From positions 434,001-498,000 of the forward strand of contig BCIV01000014.1 of the NCBI GenBank assembly GCA_001600055.1: a stretch of DNA of 64,000 bases, given 5' to 3'. The position numbers and the translations under genes are program-made. The stretch is from Filobasidium wieringae (lineage: Eukaryota > Basidiomycota > Tremellomycetes > Filobasidiales > Filobasidiaceae). This document shows positions 41,911 to 56,354 of the stretch, piece by piece (position 1 is the first letter of the stretch; every line of letters begins with the position of its first letter). The notes under the pieces were generated by a model. The model saw nothing but the letters and a program-made list of their open reading frames with translations, ran no database searches and was not told the DNA's origin.

Positions 41911-44847
41911 ATGAGCGCTCGATGGGGTCACGACTCTGTGTACGTCGAGAAGGATAATGCGGTTTATATCGTCGGAGGGGAGATCTCTGGATCCGGAATC
42001 CAGATAACCAACGAGGTCTTGAAGATCGATGTGAGTCCGATCGATCGTTTGACGAATCCTCTCAGTTGTTTAGAGATAGCTGACGAAGATATGAACCTCA
42101 CCTCGATCGATAGTTGAACATCGATAACCCGTCCCCTCAAACATTCTCTACCTCCTCCACCCTTTCCCCTACAGCTTTCCACTCCCTAACCTATTCCCCA
42201 CTGACCAACGAACTGATCACCTTCGGCGGTCTGACTTCCTCATGCTCAACCGAGACCCCTCTGCATTCCTTCTCCTTGGATTCGAGTTCTTCTGGGGCAG
42301 GTGGTTCTTGGAGGAAAGAAAATACCGCAGGGGAAGGGTTGTTGAGGAGGAGGGGAGCGGGGATGGTTTGGCTTGATAGTCACGTTGCCGATCAGGTCGA
42401 TGGAAAGGTTATGATCTTCGGTGGTATGGCTGATGAGTACACTTGTGGTGAGTTTTAGGGTTCTCTCTCGTCTCCACTCTCTCTTTCTACCAAGTTGGAA
42501 TTGATCGGCTGACTTCCGTTCTCTACTCTCAATTAGCTTCTTCAACTTACTACTACCCCGCCTTCGACTCCGTGGCCCTCCCCCTCAGCTCCACCCCAAC
42601 CCCCGCAACAGATCACATAGCCCCCTCCCTTCCTCTCTCCGGAATCTCCGATTTCGCACTGACCTCGTTGAAGAACAACACCGTCCTCTTCCTCGGTGGT
42701 GTCGATACCAAGGGGGATATGGTCGGTATGGACAAGGTCCTGGTTTGGAATGAGGAGAGGGATTGGTATGCTCTCGATGTGACTGGGGATGTACCTGTTC
42801 CCCGGGTTGGAGGAAGGTTGGTCGCTCATCCTACCAAGCAGGAACTTTTGTAAGTCATCGTTATCCGTTGAATGGAGGAAAGAACACGAACTAATGGTTT
42901 TCTTTTCGACAATACAGGATCCTTCACGGAGGAGCGGTAGCTAACGGCGGAACATCCACACTTCCCATCCCGACCGTCTCCCTCCTCAACCTAACCTCCC
43001 TCACCTGGTCCACTCCAGCTCAAATTCAACCCCCTGCCTACCTCGCTCGCGCTTGGCATTCCAACGTTATAACCCCCTCTGGAGTCCTCGTCTCTTCTTT
43101 CGGAATGGGACTAAACGGGTATCCCATGAGGGACGTTTTGTACTTGGATATGAGGCATGAGGAGATAGGTTCTTGGGGATGGACGAGGACTTGGAGTGAT
43201 GAGATGGGGAACGCGACGGCTGCTTCGGCTTCTACATCTGTTGCGGCGTCCGCTTCCGCTACTGGCTCGAGTGGATCGCTCGTCTCTGGAGGCAACTTGA
43301 ATTCCAGTGGAAACAAGAATAACGGCGGGGATGATGATGGGTTGTTGAAAAAGGTTCTTCCTCCTACCTTAATCATCGGACTTATCTTGCTAGGGATCTT
43401 TGTCTGGATCGCAAGGAAACACGCTTCCCTTGTGCGAAGGAGAAGGATGGCTAGGCATTTCGAGATCGAAAACACTCATGATGAAGAAGGAAACCGAAGG
43501 ATGTCTACCTTCTTCCCCTCCGCTCTCGCTCAGTTTGCAGCAAGCAAGGGGTGGAGGAAGTCTAGCGGCTTTACGGAACCTCCTTCAGGTCCTAACGGAT
43601 TACCTCGTCCTTTCGGGGGCGTTAGAATCCCGGATAGCGATGATAATCACTCCGCTTCTTCCCCTGCGGCAGGTCTGCAAGGGAAATTGACAGAAGTAGT
43701 TGGGATTCTGAAGAGATGGTCAAAGACTGGAGCTGAGGAACCTCAGAAACAGATGATGGCTCAGAAGAACGGACAAGGTGCTTCTCGCGTCCAATGGGAG
43801 GAAATCGATTTCGGCCTTGGAAAGGTGGATGAACAGAGGAGGAGCTCGAGCTCTCCTTCTAGGCCGACTACTCCTGGTCATTTGCCGCTCTCATTGCAGC
43901 CCAGTAGGCAGATCCCTCTCAGTCAGTTCAATGCCGGACGTGGAGGCAGGATGGGTGCTTCCCAGAGTGACGACGAAACCGACTTGGACGGTCTTCCCGT
44001 GGTCAACGTTGTCCCGCCTAGTAACCCTGCTACGCCCAGCGGAGAGGGATTTGCTGTCGATCCTCTTAACGCTTTCCCGGTCCTGATGCCATCTCCCAAT
44101 ATCTCTCAGACCATCGAGCGACCCAAGTTGTCCCCCAGCGAACAAGCTGAGTGGGATGCGCTCGAAAGGGACGTACAGACCAGTCAACCCTTCCAGGCTA
44201 CCGGTTCCGTCTCTAGCAGGCAGTCCAAGGAGATCGAACCTCTCCCTCGATTGTCGTTTGAAGAGAAACCTCGCGCTGATTTCTCCGCCAGTCTCAGTTC
44301 CTACGGGATTGGACTCGGTCTCCCAGCTATCCGACGTCTTTCTGCGGACAGGGTAGAGAACCCCTTCGCTGGTCGAAGCGTCTCTTCCCCCGAAAGCCCC
44401 CCTCGTAACCAGACGATCTCCGGCATGGGATACTCTCCAGGCTACGTTCGAGACCTCATCTCCGGTCACGCTCAGTCCCCTGCTAGAATCTCGCGCTCGG
44501 ACGTGTTGAGCAGATCTGCAACTGTAGCCGAACGTCCTCGATCTCTTCACGATCAGTACCAAGCGACTTATCAAGGATCCAGCTGGAGCTCGATCCCAGG
44601 AGGTGAACCTGTCAAGTTGCAGCGCCTCTCTAATCCCCCTCCTTTCCCTCCACCTACCTCGCCTCTCCCCTATGTCCCTACTGGTGTCGCCCGTCGTGTA
44701 TCAGCCGGAGCTTCTTTGCCTAGCGCTCAGGAGGACACCGGAACCGTCCGACCCGTTAGCTCTGACCGTAAACTTTGGGTCGTCAACGCCAGCCCTGGTC
44801 CTACCGATGTCGACGAGTTTGGTTCACAGGGAAGCCACGCCTACTGA
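41911..44847 (+). CDS. Kelch-repeat protein with one transmembrane segment
   Basis: Probable surface or secretory-pathway kelch propeller. Exons join across short introns: ARWGHDSVYVEKDNAVYIVGGE; ITFGGLTSS; KVMIFGGMADEYTC|ASSTYYYPAFD; TVLFLGGVD; ILHGGAVANGG; GVLVSSFGMGLNGYP. These GG-containing blades are classic kelch repeats. A Ser/Ala/Asn-rich stalk leads to one hydrophobic helix (LPPTLIIGLILLGIFVWIA) followed by basic residues RRRRMAR. A cytoplasmic tail of about 450 residues is Ser/Pro-rich and ends FGSQGSHAY. That topology needs an N-terminal signal peptide, which is missing from the ATG at 41911, so an upstream exon may exist. It is similar in design to other basidiomycete kelch/TM proteins of unknown role. 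Confidence 0.8.
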
Positions 44848-45006
44848 GGTGACAGGTAATCCGCACGGCCTCGCGTGAATCGTTATTTTTCAATTTCAAT
44901 CTTTGTGTTGTGGTGTCTGGTACACTTGTAGTCAATAGCTTGTCTTTTCGCTCGAACGCATAATTATATATCATAATGCAAATCCTAATTACCACGAAGA
45001 ACAACT

Positions 45007-47180
<2,174 letters not shown>

Positions 47181-47362
47181 CTTGTGAATATTTTGGTTTA
47201 TGGGAGAATCTATTAGGAGCAGATGTGGACTACAAGCTCTACAAGATATGCTCTGCACAGAAAGCTGAAACGATTTCCGGCCATGACTCATAACATCAAT
47301 TTCGTTGACGAATTCACGTGACAAACAGCTCGGTGTGTGTGCTACTCTAGCCAGTCGATCTG

Positions 47363-48960
47363 TTATACTCTGACCAACCATCCCATGTAGACGAGTTGCA
47401 TAAGACTAGCTCCGAGCAGGAATCGGATTCGCCTTGATCTTTGGGCGTGAGTTATGGTTGATGCAATGGCTTCGCTCGAGGGTGAAGTTGATGGGTCAGG
47501 AAGCAGTACGTATTTGAGCGAACGGAGCTGAGATAGGCAAGAAGCCATCAGCCATCATAGTGTTTGCACAGGAGTAACAATGATACTGACCAAGAAGAAC
47601 CCGTTCGCAGAGAGTGTATAGAGAAAGACAGCGACATAGAACACTTTGCCCAGATTCAAGAACGAAGCTAGAATCGTAACGATTATCCTGTTCCAATTGA
47701 TTCAAATCAGGCTTTCGTCAAGATATAAATGCAACGGAAGCTGGAAAAACTTACCCCACAAACTTGTACCCTCCGTATCCGATCAACTCTACACTACTTG
47801 CTCCGCTTCCCCTGACATCGAGCAGATAACACCCTAGTCTAATTCGCCAGAACGCATTCAGTACCACGTTCAAGCGTGAGCAGTGATAAGATGAATCGCG
47901 ACTCACTTGATGCACATAAATTCGAACAGAACGACAGCGATAGACTTGCTAAAGCTGATCCCTAGAACTTCTGGGTGACCAGAAGCGAAAGCCGCCAAAA
48001 GAGTATAGGTAACAAGAGCCATTGCTAATCGAAATCAAAGGTCATCAGGAACGTCGCAGATAGAGAAGCATCAAATTTCTTAAAGGACTCACTAGGTATG
48101 TAGAGATCCGGAGCATTTATGTCGTCCCGAGGAGGCATCCATCCTTCAGCTCTTCCACCTGCATCGACCCGACCGCCGCCGAACTGTCCTTCTCCGCCTA
48201 CACGGCCTGAGGAAACCTTTCTGGACCAAGATTTATGCCTCCAAGGGAAGAGGACTAAACGGAGTTTCGAGACGACATAGGAGTTTGTTACGGAGAAAGA
48301 TGTTTTGAGAAGAGGGAGGGGAAGCCATCGGGAGACCTGTTTGAGAGCAGACCGAGGCATTCGAGGGCATCACCATCTATCCCTGACACGACGTAAACGT
48401 AACAAAAGACATACGCTTTTCTCAACGTAATCCTGCCCAGCTTTCCCTATCATGGTAGCAGTAGCTTCGTTCATACCTACCATAGGCCACTGTGAGAATC
48501 CTCCCATCATGGACTGGAATCCTTGTCCAGGCTGAGTAGGTGCGCCGTGCAACCCCGGGTTGTACATTCCAGTCCCGGCTCCTCCTGCAGGTCCCGAAGG
48601 CGCGGCAGAGTTAGAACTGGGTCCAGCAGGAAAGGGAGCATAGGGAGAGGGAGCAGCACCAAAGCTACCGAAAGATTGTTGCTGCTGGTTGGCACCGGAA
48701 GAAGCGTAGTCTCCTGCTCCGAATGCTACGCCGGAGGTGAACCCCTGGACAGGAGGACTACTGTATCTAGAGTATCCTTCAGAGCTCTGGCGAGCTGCGT
48801 CGAACGAAGCTCGAGCCGCTTCGACAGAGAGACGGGAAGGGGGGTTGTAAGGCGAAGAGGGATCCGGAGTAATGGGTTCAGGAGGAGGTTGAGAAATATG
48901 GGAAGGACGGGGATGAACGAGAGGTGGAGGGGAGCGAGACTGCGTGTACGGGGTCGACAT
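47363..48960 (-). CDS. YIF1: Yip1-interacting factor Yif1
   Basis: Multi-pass ER-Golgi protein that binds Yip1 and Rab GTPases in vesicle budding. Start MSTPYTQSRSPPPLVHP at 48960. The N-terminal 130 residues are Pro/Gly/Ser/Gln-rich and cytosolic. The conserved start of the Yif1 core follows: MNEATATMIGKAGQDYVEKS, then VSRWLPLPLLKTSFSVTNSYVVSKLRLVLFPWRHKSWSR, DINAPDLYIP and membrane helices MALVTYTLLAAFASG, SIAVVLFEFMCIKLGCYLL, FVGIIVTILASFL and FYVAVFLYTLCANGFFLLRSLKYVLLP. The last helix is IRFLLGASLMQLVYMGWLV. An insertion of about 30 Gly/Arg residues sits before DINAPDLYIP. TAA at 47363. Confidence 0.92.
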
Positions 48961-49386
48961 CTTGAACGATTCTTTGCTAGGTGTTGATATTTCAGCCAGA
49001 TAGCACTAACGGTCTTAATGTGGTGTTTCCTTGCTGTCCAATGTGGCTCAGCCAGTGAACGAATGTAGCAAAGAGGTGCGGCTGCAAGGTCGAGGATGTG
49101 TGTATGCTCTACTGATCAAGGATGACGAGTAAGTTCCACCTGGCGCGCGCTTTCAAGGAATGTCATGTCGTGATTCTGGTTGATAGCGACAATCACATCG
49201 TCTCTAGATATCTAGATCTCTAGCAACTCTAGCAACTAGCAACCTGACATCTGGGCAACGTAGACAAGCGCACCGGGAGCTTGCTGGCAAAAACATGAAT
49301 TGAACTAACTCAGACCAAAAACGCAGCGCTTTTGTCTTCTTGATTCTCCCTTCTTCCTAACGAAGCTCAAATAACGACCAGCTTGA
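48961..49386. promoter_or_regulatory. Divergent YIF1/acetyl-CoA transporter promoter
   Basis: 426 nt. At 49201-49245 there is a cluster of TCTAGA/CTAGCAAC units (CTAGCAACT twice, CTAGCAACC once, next to a TAGATATCTAGATC palindromic stretch). Significance unknown. Confidence 0.4.
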
Positions 49387-51850
49387 ATGCTCCTGTTTAG
49401 AGAAAAGACTGTCAGACCGAGAAACATCCAGGACCACAACGATCTTCTAGAGCAAGGTACCAGCCTATACAAAACTACTTCGAACCTATTGACGAACAAT
49501 ATCCAACGGAACGACTCTAATAACGAAGACGAAGAGGAGGATCAAGAAATGTTCGAAAAGGGTCATATCAGGCAGAGATCTGGGTACCTCTCACCAACTT
49601 TGACGAATGCTCCATTGTTTGCTGACCAGCAGGCAAGGGACGAACAAGGAACAAGACAGAGGAAACTAGCCGCACATGTTGATCAGGTGCCAAACGGGGC
49701 GTCCGGATTAGGGTTGGGGCTGGGATCCAATGATGACCCGAGTGACAAAGGCAGGAAACAGGTCATCTGGGACAAAACAAAGAAAGAGTCTGTTCGACCC
49801 GTACAGTCTGAGGGACTAACTGGAAAAGACAGAAATGCGTTTATACTCCTGGTGATGTTGTGTAAGTTCGCTTCAATTGTACCTTCGTAATCATGCATTG
49901 TCTCATCCAAAAAATGACTCCTTTCGCAGATCTGTAAGCTGCCATACGAACTATCATACCAGCTTGAACTCACTCGTCAAACCGAAATACCAGTTTGCAA
50001 GGAATCCCCATAGGGCTAACATTCGGAACTATCCCCTTTCTTCTGAAACCACACGTCTCGTATTCCCAACTAGCCGTCTTTTCCCTCTCCTCATGGCCAT
50101 ACAGCTTGAAACTGCTTTGGAGCCCCTTAGTGGATGCTTGGTTTTGGGGGAAGTTGGGGAGGAGGAAGAGCTGGATCGTACCCGTACAGATAGTGCTCGC
50201 TGCGGTGATGTGGATCGTTGGAAGTCGGATACAGGGATGGATTGATGCGGTATGTCGTCCTAGTCGATACGGTGGTCAACGCGTAATGACTGAAAATGAT
50301 TTTTGATTCAATCAGGAAGAGATTGACGTCAAATTCCTTACATTCATATTCATCTCCTTTATCTTTTTTGCGGCTACCCAAGATATCGCCGTTGACGGCT
50401 GGGCTTTAACTCTTCTTTCCGGGCCCAACCTCTCCTATGCTTCAACCGCTCAGACTATTGGGCTCACAATAGGTTCTACCCTCAGTAATACCGTCTTTCT
50501 CGCCCTCAATAGCGTAGAATTCTCGAACTCTTGGTTGAGGAGGACCCCCAATCTAGAACCGGCAATTAGTCTGGAGGGGTACTTGAAGTTCTGGGCATTC
50601 GTTTATATGGCTTTCACTGCTTGGCTGGTTCTTGGCAAAAGGGAGGAAGCGACTAATGAAGACGATCCGGACTTGGATGTTGGAAAGGTCTACAAGGTCA
50701 TGGGCAGTATCCTGCAGCTAAAGAGTTAGTTGTTTGGCATTCGATCGATCATGACTCCTTCGATTGACTGAACCTCGTTGTCCCCATCTAGACATTCAAT
50801 CCTTCCTCGTCGTCCACCTTGTAGCCAAGTTCGGATTCCAAGCACTTGAATCCACTTCCTACAAATTCATGGAGAAAGGGCTGAGGAAGGAAGACTTTGC
50901 AGCTATCAATCTCCTCAACACCCCTTTCGAACTTCTCGGTGCAAGTGTAGCGGCGAAATGGTCTAGAGGAGATAGACCGCTTGATGCGTGGCAGAAAGCG
51001 TTCTGGCCCAGATACGCTATAGCGGTTATAGTCACTGTACTCGTCTGGGTCTTTCCTACGGGACACGTCGGACCTGGATTCATGGCTGCCGTAGTCATAA
51101 CTACCCTGTTGAGCAGTTTCACAAGGTCAGTCAGTTGGAAAGTATTTGAGATGTGATGATGTCCACTTACTGAAGATCGATGCTGTCATTGCGATTGTAG
51201 TACGGTTCAATGGGTTGGAGTAACTGCTTTCCATACCCAGATTGCAGACCCATTGATTGGTGGTACCTATATGACGGTAAGTCGAGATGGTTTCATGATT
51301 GTAGCCTGATAAGGTCTCATGCTGCTCTCGTATAGCTTTTAAACACCGTAACCAATCTAGGTGGTACATGGCCAAAGGTAAATAATGATACTGATTGCTC
51401 AAGACCGATCGTAGATGCTGATCGGGCTTGAAATCCGGTATGACAGCCTGTTGTGCTTAAGGGAATAGACTACTTCACTCAATCCGTCTGCCGCATCAAG
51501 GTAGAAACTGGCGAGACCATCACTCTGAAAGGTACGCTCTTGTCAGATAGAGAACACCAATCGAAGCTAATCAACAAATTAAAGCTTCCGAGTGTGTGTC
51601 CGATCATGGAAGAGCTCATTGCGAAAATGAAGGTGGAATCTGCATGACTGAGCGAGACGGATACTATGCAATGTCTGCCATCTGTATTGCAGTCGGCATC
51701 GCACTCCTCGTCACTTTTGTCTTACCAACAGCTCGCAGGTTACAACGTGAGTCGTTATCGGCCAAATGTATATATACTGCCGTTACAGGTCATGACGAGT
51801 TGCTTTTAGGATTGCCGATGTCTGCTTGGAGGGTAAAGATTCCGCAATGA
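49387..51850 (+). CDS. SLC33A1: Acetyl-CoA transporter, SLC33A1/AT-1 family
   Basis: Major-facilitator-type transporter that carries acetyl-CoA into the ER/Golgi lumen. The first 150 residues are hydrophilic. The core starts FILLVMLYLLQGIPIGLTFGTIPFLL and continues AVFSLSSWPYSLKLLWSPLVDAWF, GRRKSWIVPVQ, DIAVDGWALTLL, GSTLSNTVFLALNS, LVAKFGFQALES, FELLGASVAAKWSRG, WVGVTAFHTQIADPLIGGTYMTLLNTVTNLGGTWPK. The Cys-rich loop follows (FTQSVCR, SECVSDHGRAHCENEGGICM) and a last helix AICIAVGIALLVTFVL. It spans about ten exons, including a 4-nt exon at 49930-49933. The stop TGA is at 51848. The start at 49387 is the first ATG of the frame; 5' exons cannot be excluded. The yeast homologue is the poorly studied YBR220C. 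Confidence 0.92.
49930..49933 (+). other. SLC33A1: 4-nt microexon (ATCT)
   Basis: Exon 1 ends at 49861 with a phase-1 T (intron 49862-49929, gtaagt...cgcag). ATCT follows, then gtaagc...ataccag (49934-49993) and the exon starting T-TTG-CAA-GGA at 49994. The result TAT-CTT-TTG-CAA encodes YLLQGIP, matching the family's LYxLQGIPxGL motif. Joining exon 1 directly to 49994 breaks the frame. Confidence 0.8.
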
Positions 51851-52187
51851 AGTGCTCGAATCCCGCAAAAAGATTACACCAATATACCCACAATGTCGCA
51901 GATACATCTCGAGGTTTTTGTAAACGATCCATGCATTATAGCTTCACCAGAGGTTTAGACCCGAGAAGTTCGAGACTTCCACGTCGCGATATGCGATAAC
52001 AATGACGAATTGAGGCACAGAAAGTCATTCAACATGTTCAACGATAAGCTAATAATTCGACCTCGCCATTGATTGATCAAGTTCAAGCAAGCCTGGCCGG
52101 ATCATAACATCTAGACCTCTAACCTCCATCTTCTATTCCATTTGAAGCATACTTGCTGCTTGACCTGCCCAAGACCTGCACTACGAA
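51851..52187. other. Intergenic region before the DDHD gene
   Basis: 337 nt holding the transporter 3' UTR and the DDHD gene promoter. Nothing specific was recognised. Confidence 0.45.
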
Positions 52188-55100
52188 ATGGCGACTATAG
52201 TCGTCGACGCCGACCATGATGATTGCCGGATACCACCACGATTAGACCACCGATGGCTCCATGGAGGAGCCCAGCATCTAAGCCTCCTCTCGACACCCTT
52301 GACTCAGGCCAAGACCGTTTCATATGTTTCTTTCTCTAATCTGGAGAACTTGAATCTAGAAATCGCTTTCAATGCATTATCTACAGAGGAACGGAAGGCT
52401 GCCATCAAAAAGATGGGGGAATGGAAGGAGGCCAAGAAGGAGACAGATTCAACCGGTACTGAAGCTGCTGAGAAGAAATCTTCGAAGTCCGGAGAAATAA
52501 TCGTAGGAGATAGCGCTGATCCTGATCAGAATATGCCTCGGAAAGCAAGCTTGGCACCCAGTATGGATGCGGACAAATACCCGGACCCAGATAGCCAGCC
52601 TATACTGCCAGCTCCAGAGGAAGACACAGATAAAGAGGATTACGACGTTGTTAAGGGCGTCTCTGTAGCACAAGTGAGTCTTCTTCATCACGTTCTACGG
52701 TCCCGCCACGACCTGACCCATCTTACCTTATCCGGTAAACTTCAGGATGGGCTATTCGAAGTGGATCTGCGCGAAATGTCCCTTTACCCTGTGTTCTGGG
52801 CTCACACCGGAGCTAGAGTTCCTGTGCACCGGGCAACCTGGTTCATAGGAGACGAGACTAAGCCGTGCGATTGGGCTTTAGCGGAAGAACTGGAAAGGGG
52901 CTATCAGTGAGTAGAGTCGGATACCAGCGGAACCAAGCCACGCTCAATGGTGCCGATTTCTCTTCTCAGGGAGATCAAACCCTGGCTCCCATCATATCCC
53001 CAAGAGTTACAGAAGGCTATTGAACTGGGTGCGAGCGCTGAGGAAAAGCTCAAGTATCCTATGCCAGCCGAGCTGAACGTTGGGACAAGCGTCGTGTACC
53101 AAGATAAGGAGTGTGGGCAATTCATTCAGTGAGTAGTACACAACTCGGACGGAAGATGACAACTTGCTGAAGTTCAATGGTGTAGATCTGGAGTAGGTTC
53201 GTACTTAAATAAGCTCTTTTGGACCTCTTTGCGATCGAAACCAGGAGGAATGATGGTATATCGAGGTTATGCTGCTGCTTTGAAAGGGAGTGGTCACGAG
53301 AAGAAGATACCAGTCTCTACCCCAGGATCTCGTAGGGGAAGCATGAACTCTCGACGCGACAGCATCGCTAGTAACCAGGATGTGATTGCAGATGAGAAGA
53401 AAGACAAGGATCAGAGCCCAGCAAAAGACAAAGACAAAGACAAAGCGAAGAATAGATCTGGACTCAGGAAGAGTTTGGATTTTGCTATAGGCGGAGTGGG
53501 CATGAACCGGTCTAAATCTGCAAACAACGAACTGAAACCGGAGCCAAGCGTCCCTCCGCCTACAAGCCGACCAAATAGACAGGTCTCGCAGATTGTGGAG
53601 GAGTCTATCAATGGGCAGGGGGGTGCATACCAGAAGAAGAAACCTCAGCCAAAGGATGCTGTAGATGAGGAACAGGTACCGCTGACCTCGGATGAGGAAG
53701 GAGAGGAAGAATGCACCGATCTGATATTAGTCGTACATGGAATTGGTGAGCTCGGGTCCACTTTAGTTCTGACTTATTATGCTAAGAAGAATGATGATGC
53801 TCAAGGACAACAACTTGCAACGACATACGAGGGCTTCAACTTCGTATACGCAGTCAACATGCTGAGACAGGTCATGAAGTAAGCCACGCGTTACACCTCT
53901 CCTATCTCTAGCTAGTCACTAAGGAACATCACAGACAGCAAGCAGGAAATCCCGCATTAGCTAGTATTATCCGTGACCGTCGCGTACAAATTTTGCCTAT
54001 TCAATGGCGAGCTTCCCTGAAGCTGGCTGACCGTGATGATGAAGATGTACAGCATGGACTGGATAACCGATTCAGCATGTCAGGTATGTCCAGTCAAATC
54101 TATACTAGTTCGAAAAGGCTAATGAAGTAGGTGAATGCGAACAGATATCACCTTGCCCAAGATACCCGCCATCAGACAGATTACCAATGCGGTGCTCCTA
54201 GATATCCCTCTGTTCATGTCTCAGCACAGACAATCTATGATCGAGGCCGTCTGCTTACAGGCCAACCGGGCGTACAGAATGTGGTGTGCGCGAAATCCAG
54301 ACTTTGATGGTAAAGGTCGTGTTCATGTAATTGGTCACTCGGTAAGTTAGAGAAGTACGCTATTGGAGGGAGGACCAGCGATATTTATCAAGAATAGCGA
54401 TTTAGTTGGGGTCCGCTCTAGCCGCCCATATCCTATCAAACCAGCCAACCCGGATGCCTCCTATTGCTGATCTACCGAAACAAGTAAAGGATGATACGAA
54501 GACGCAGTTCATTTTGTATGTTGTTTCGTAGGACGCGACGTGACCGAACTACCTGATCTGATCAACGCCTCTCATCCTACTTCCAGTAACACATCCAGCC
54601 TCTTTCTATGCGGTTCACCACTGGGGATCTTCTTGCACATCGATCAGGCGCAAATTATCCCTCGGAAAGGTCGAGAAAGAACGATGAGTCAGTAACGATG
54701 TGAGGTTATCGTAGCTGTTCGCACAGACTCACCACGATATACGCATGTATTAGATTCTCCCCCAGATGAGGCAGTAAGTCGCCACAAAGCCGGTCTCTTA
54801 ACGCGCTGTCGCCGAAAATTAACTTGATCAACAGCTTGACAGAGCCGGACGTTTCGGCTGCATGTCGATTGATACGCTTTATAACGTTTGCCACTATTCA
54901 GACCCAGTAGCGTGAGTCACGAATGGCTTCTGTCTGAGGATCACCGTCACCTACCACGTTTGGGTTACATCAGGTACACACTCACTGCGACGGTAGATTC
55001 TGAAATTGCACGGGACCGTCCCCCCCTCCCTATTACGAGCGTAACATCGCCTTTCTACGCCACCGTGACTGATCCGATTAGGGATCTCGGGAAGTATTTC

Positions 55101-55679
55101 GATGGGATACCCTTTATCAGTAGCGGTAACAGTAAAGCTACGAAGGATGGCCCCGCAGAGATGAAGAAACCAATTATGGTACGACTCCCCAGCGGAATTG
55201 AGGTGAGCTTCCGTCTGTTGCTCTTTGAGCGGGGTTCTGTACCACGGTTTTCAACAGCTTACTGATACTTGGGCACAGATGACTGGCCCAGAAGGAGAAG
55301 AACGACTACAAGGATCTCGAGGAGAGCGCAGATTGAACGCTCTAAACCCCCATGGGAATATCGACTTCATGCTTCCCAGTGCTGGAATGAGCGAATACCT
55401 AGGTACGTCCTCTGATGGAGCCGACTTCCGTCGCGCCCATATTATTGACAAACGCATCCGTCTTCACGTGATCTAGATGCACTGACCAGCCACGGTGCAT
55501 ACTGGTCAGATGCCAGCTTTGGTGCATTCTTGTTGGCAGGTAAGTCCTCCAAGCAGAACAATAAACCTTCTGTATCCTCATGCAAGCATCCCGTAGAAAT
55601 ATATTCGACCAAACTTGACTTGCTAAGGACCGGAATGGGCTTAGCGAGGCAGGCTGGGATTCAAATCGAAGGCGCATAG
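52188..55679 (+). CDS. DDL1: DDHD-domain phospholipase A1 (Ddl1-like)
   Basis: Intracellular phospholipase A1 of the PA-preferring PLA1 family (yeast Ddl1, mitochondrial; animal DDHD1/2). Start MATIVVDADHDDCR at 52188. The N-terminal part matches the WWE-like region: LFEVDLREMSLYPVFWAHTGARVPVHRATWFI. The lipase core has ECTDLILVVHGIGE and the nucleophile elbow GHSLGSALAAHIL, with the intron directly after GHS (54344 area). The DDHD part has FLCGSPLGIFLHI, LDRAGRFGCMSIDTLYNVCHYSDPVAY, NALNPHGNIDFMLPSAGMSEYLDALTSHGAYWSDASFGAFLL. It ends LGMARQAGI-like sequence QIEGA, TAG at 55677. The insert between the N-terminal part and the lipase core is charged and Lys-rich. Ser of GHSLG and His of DFxLxxxxxxxYLxxxxxHGxYW are both present. 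Confidence 0.9.
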
Positions 55680-55844
55680 TTCTTTGAGTGTATTGTACAT
55701 AAAACGAAAGGTCTCACTACTATAATATGGCCAAAATTGGTAAGTGATGTTTGATTGGCGGGCGAAGACCGACAAGGCAAGCCTAGTCATCTCTGTCCTC
55801 ATCAGGCCAATCTATTTCAACTCATGTACCCTGCTTGTCGTTCA

Positions 55845-55922
55845 TCTTTGTTGGTGTATTGGTAACATTGCCGCTTGTCAAACAACTCGCGGCCGCGCTG
55901 GGTTCGATTCCCAGACAGAGAG
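55845..55922 (+). tRNA. tRNA-Asp(GTC), 7-nt intron
   Basis: Acceptor TCTTTGT pairs with ACAGAGA, D-arm GTGT/ACAT, anticodon stem GCCGC/GCGGC with loop TTGTCAC giving anticodon GTC, and T-arm CTGGG-TTCGATT-CCCAG. The discriminator is G, as expected for Asp. An intron aacaact (55881-55887) sits one base after the anticodon, the normal nuclear position. The mature length is 71 nt before CCA. TTTTT at 55927-55931 is a polymerase III terminator. It lies just downstream of the DDHD gene. Confidence 0.95.
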
Positions 55923-55926
55923 CTCC

Positions 55927-55931
55927 TTTTT
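55927..55931 (+). terminator. Pol III terminator of tRNA-Asp copy 1
   Basis: T5 run four bases beyond the tRNA 3' end. Confidence 0.7.
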
Positions 55932-56118
55932 GGATGATCGGGGCAAGTTTGCGACCTCCCTTAGTTTTCTTTACCCTTGATGTGGTTTCGTCACCTCACT
56001 TCGCATTGCATGTGACCGTCTCTATGACATTTTTGAATCGAGCTCCGCAATCGACCCTATATATGCCCTGAATTTCCATTTCGAGTAAAAAGGCAGAAAG
56101 TCCACGCAAGTGCCCAAT

Positions 56119-56123
56119 AAAAA
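56119..56123 (-). terminator. Pol III terminator of tRNA-Asp copy 2
   Basis: T5 run on the minus strand, seven bases beyond the tRNA 3' end. Confidence 0.65.
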
Positions 56124-56130
56124 GCAAACG

Positions 56131-56209
56131 CTCTCTGTCTGGGAATCGAACCCAGCGCGGCCGCGGATCGTAATGACAAGCGGCAATGTTACCAATACAC
56201 CAACAAAGA
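56131..56209 (-). tRNA. tRNA-Asp(GTC), 8-nt intron
   Basis: The mature sequence is the same as the copies at 55845 and 58285, but the intron is ttacgatc (plus-strand 56166-56173). It lies tail-to-tail with copy 1, 208 nt away, on the opposite strand. The T5 run at 56119-56123 (minus strand) fits termination. B-box GGTTCGATTCC is intact. Confidence 0.95.
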
Positions 56210-56354
56210 TAACCTGGAAGAATCTGAAGTTGCATCTATATCAACCAATACTAGCTCTCCTTGTCCCGTAACCATACATAACCTCAGACCGGAAACCTGT
56301 TCATAAGAGAGTTATATTCTCGAACTATCGATTCTTGTACGCCCATCTATTGCC

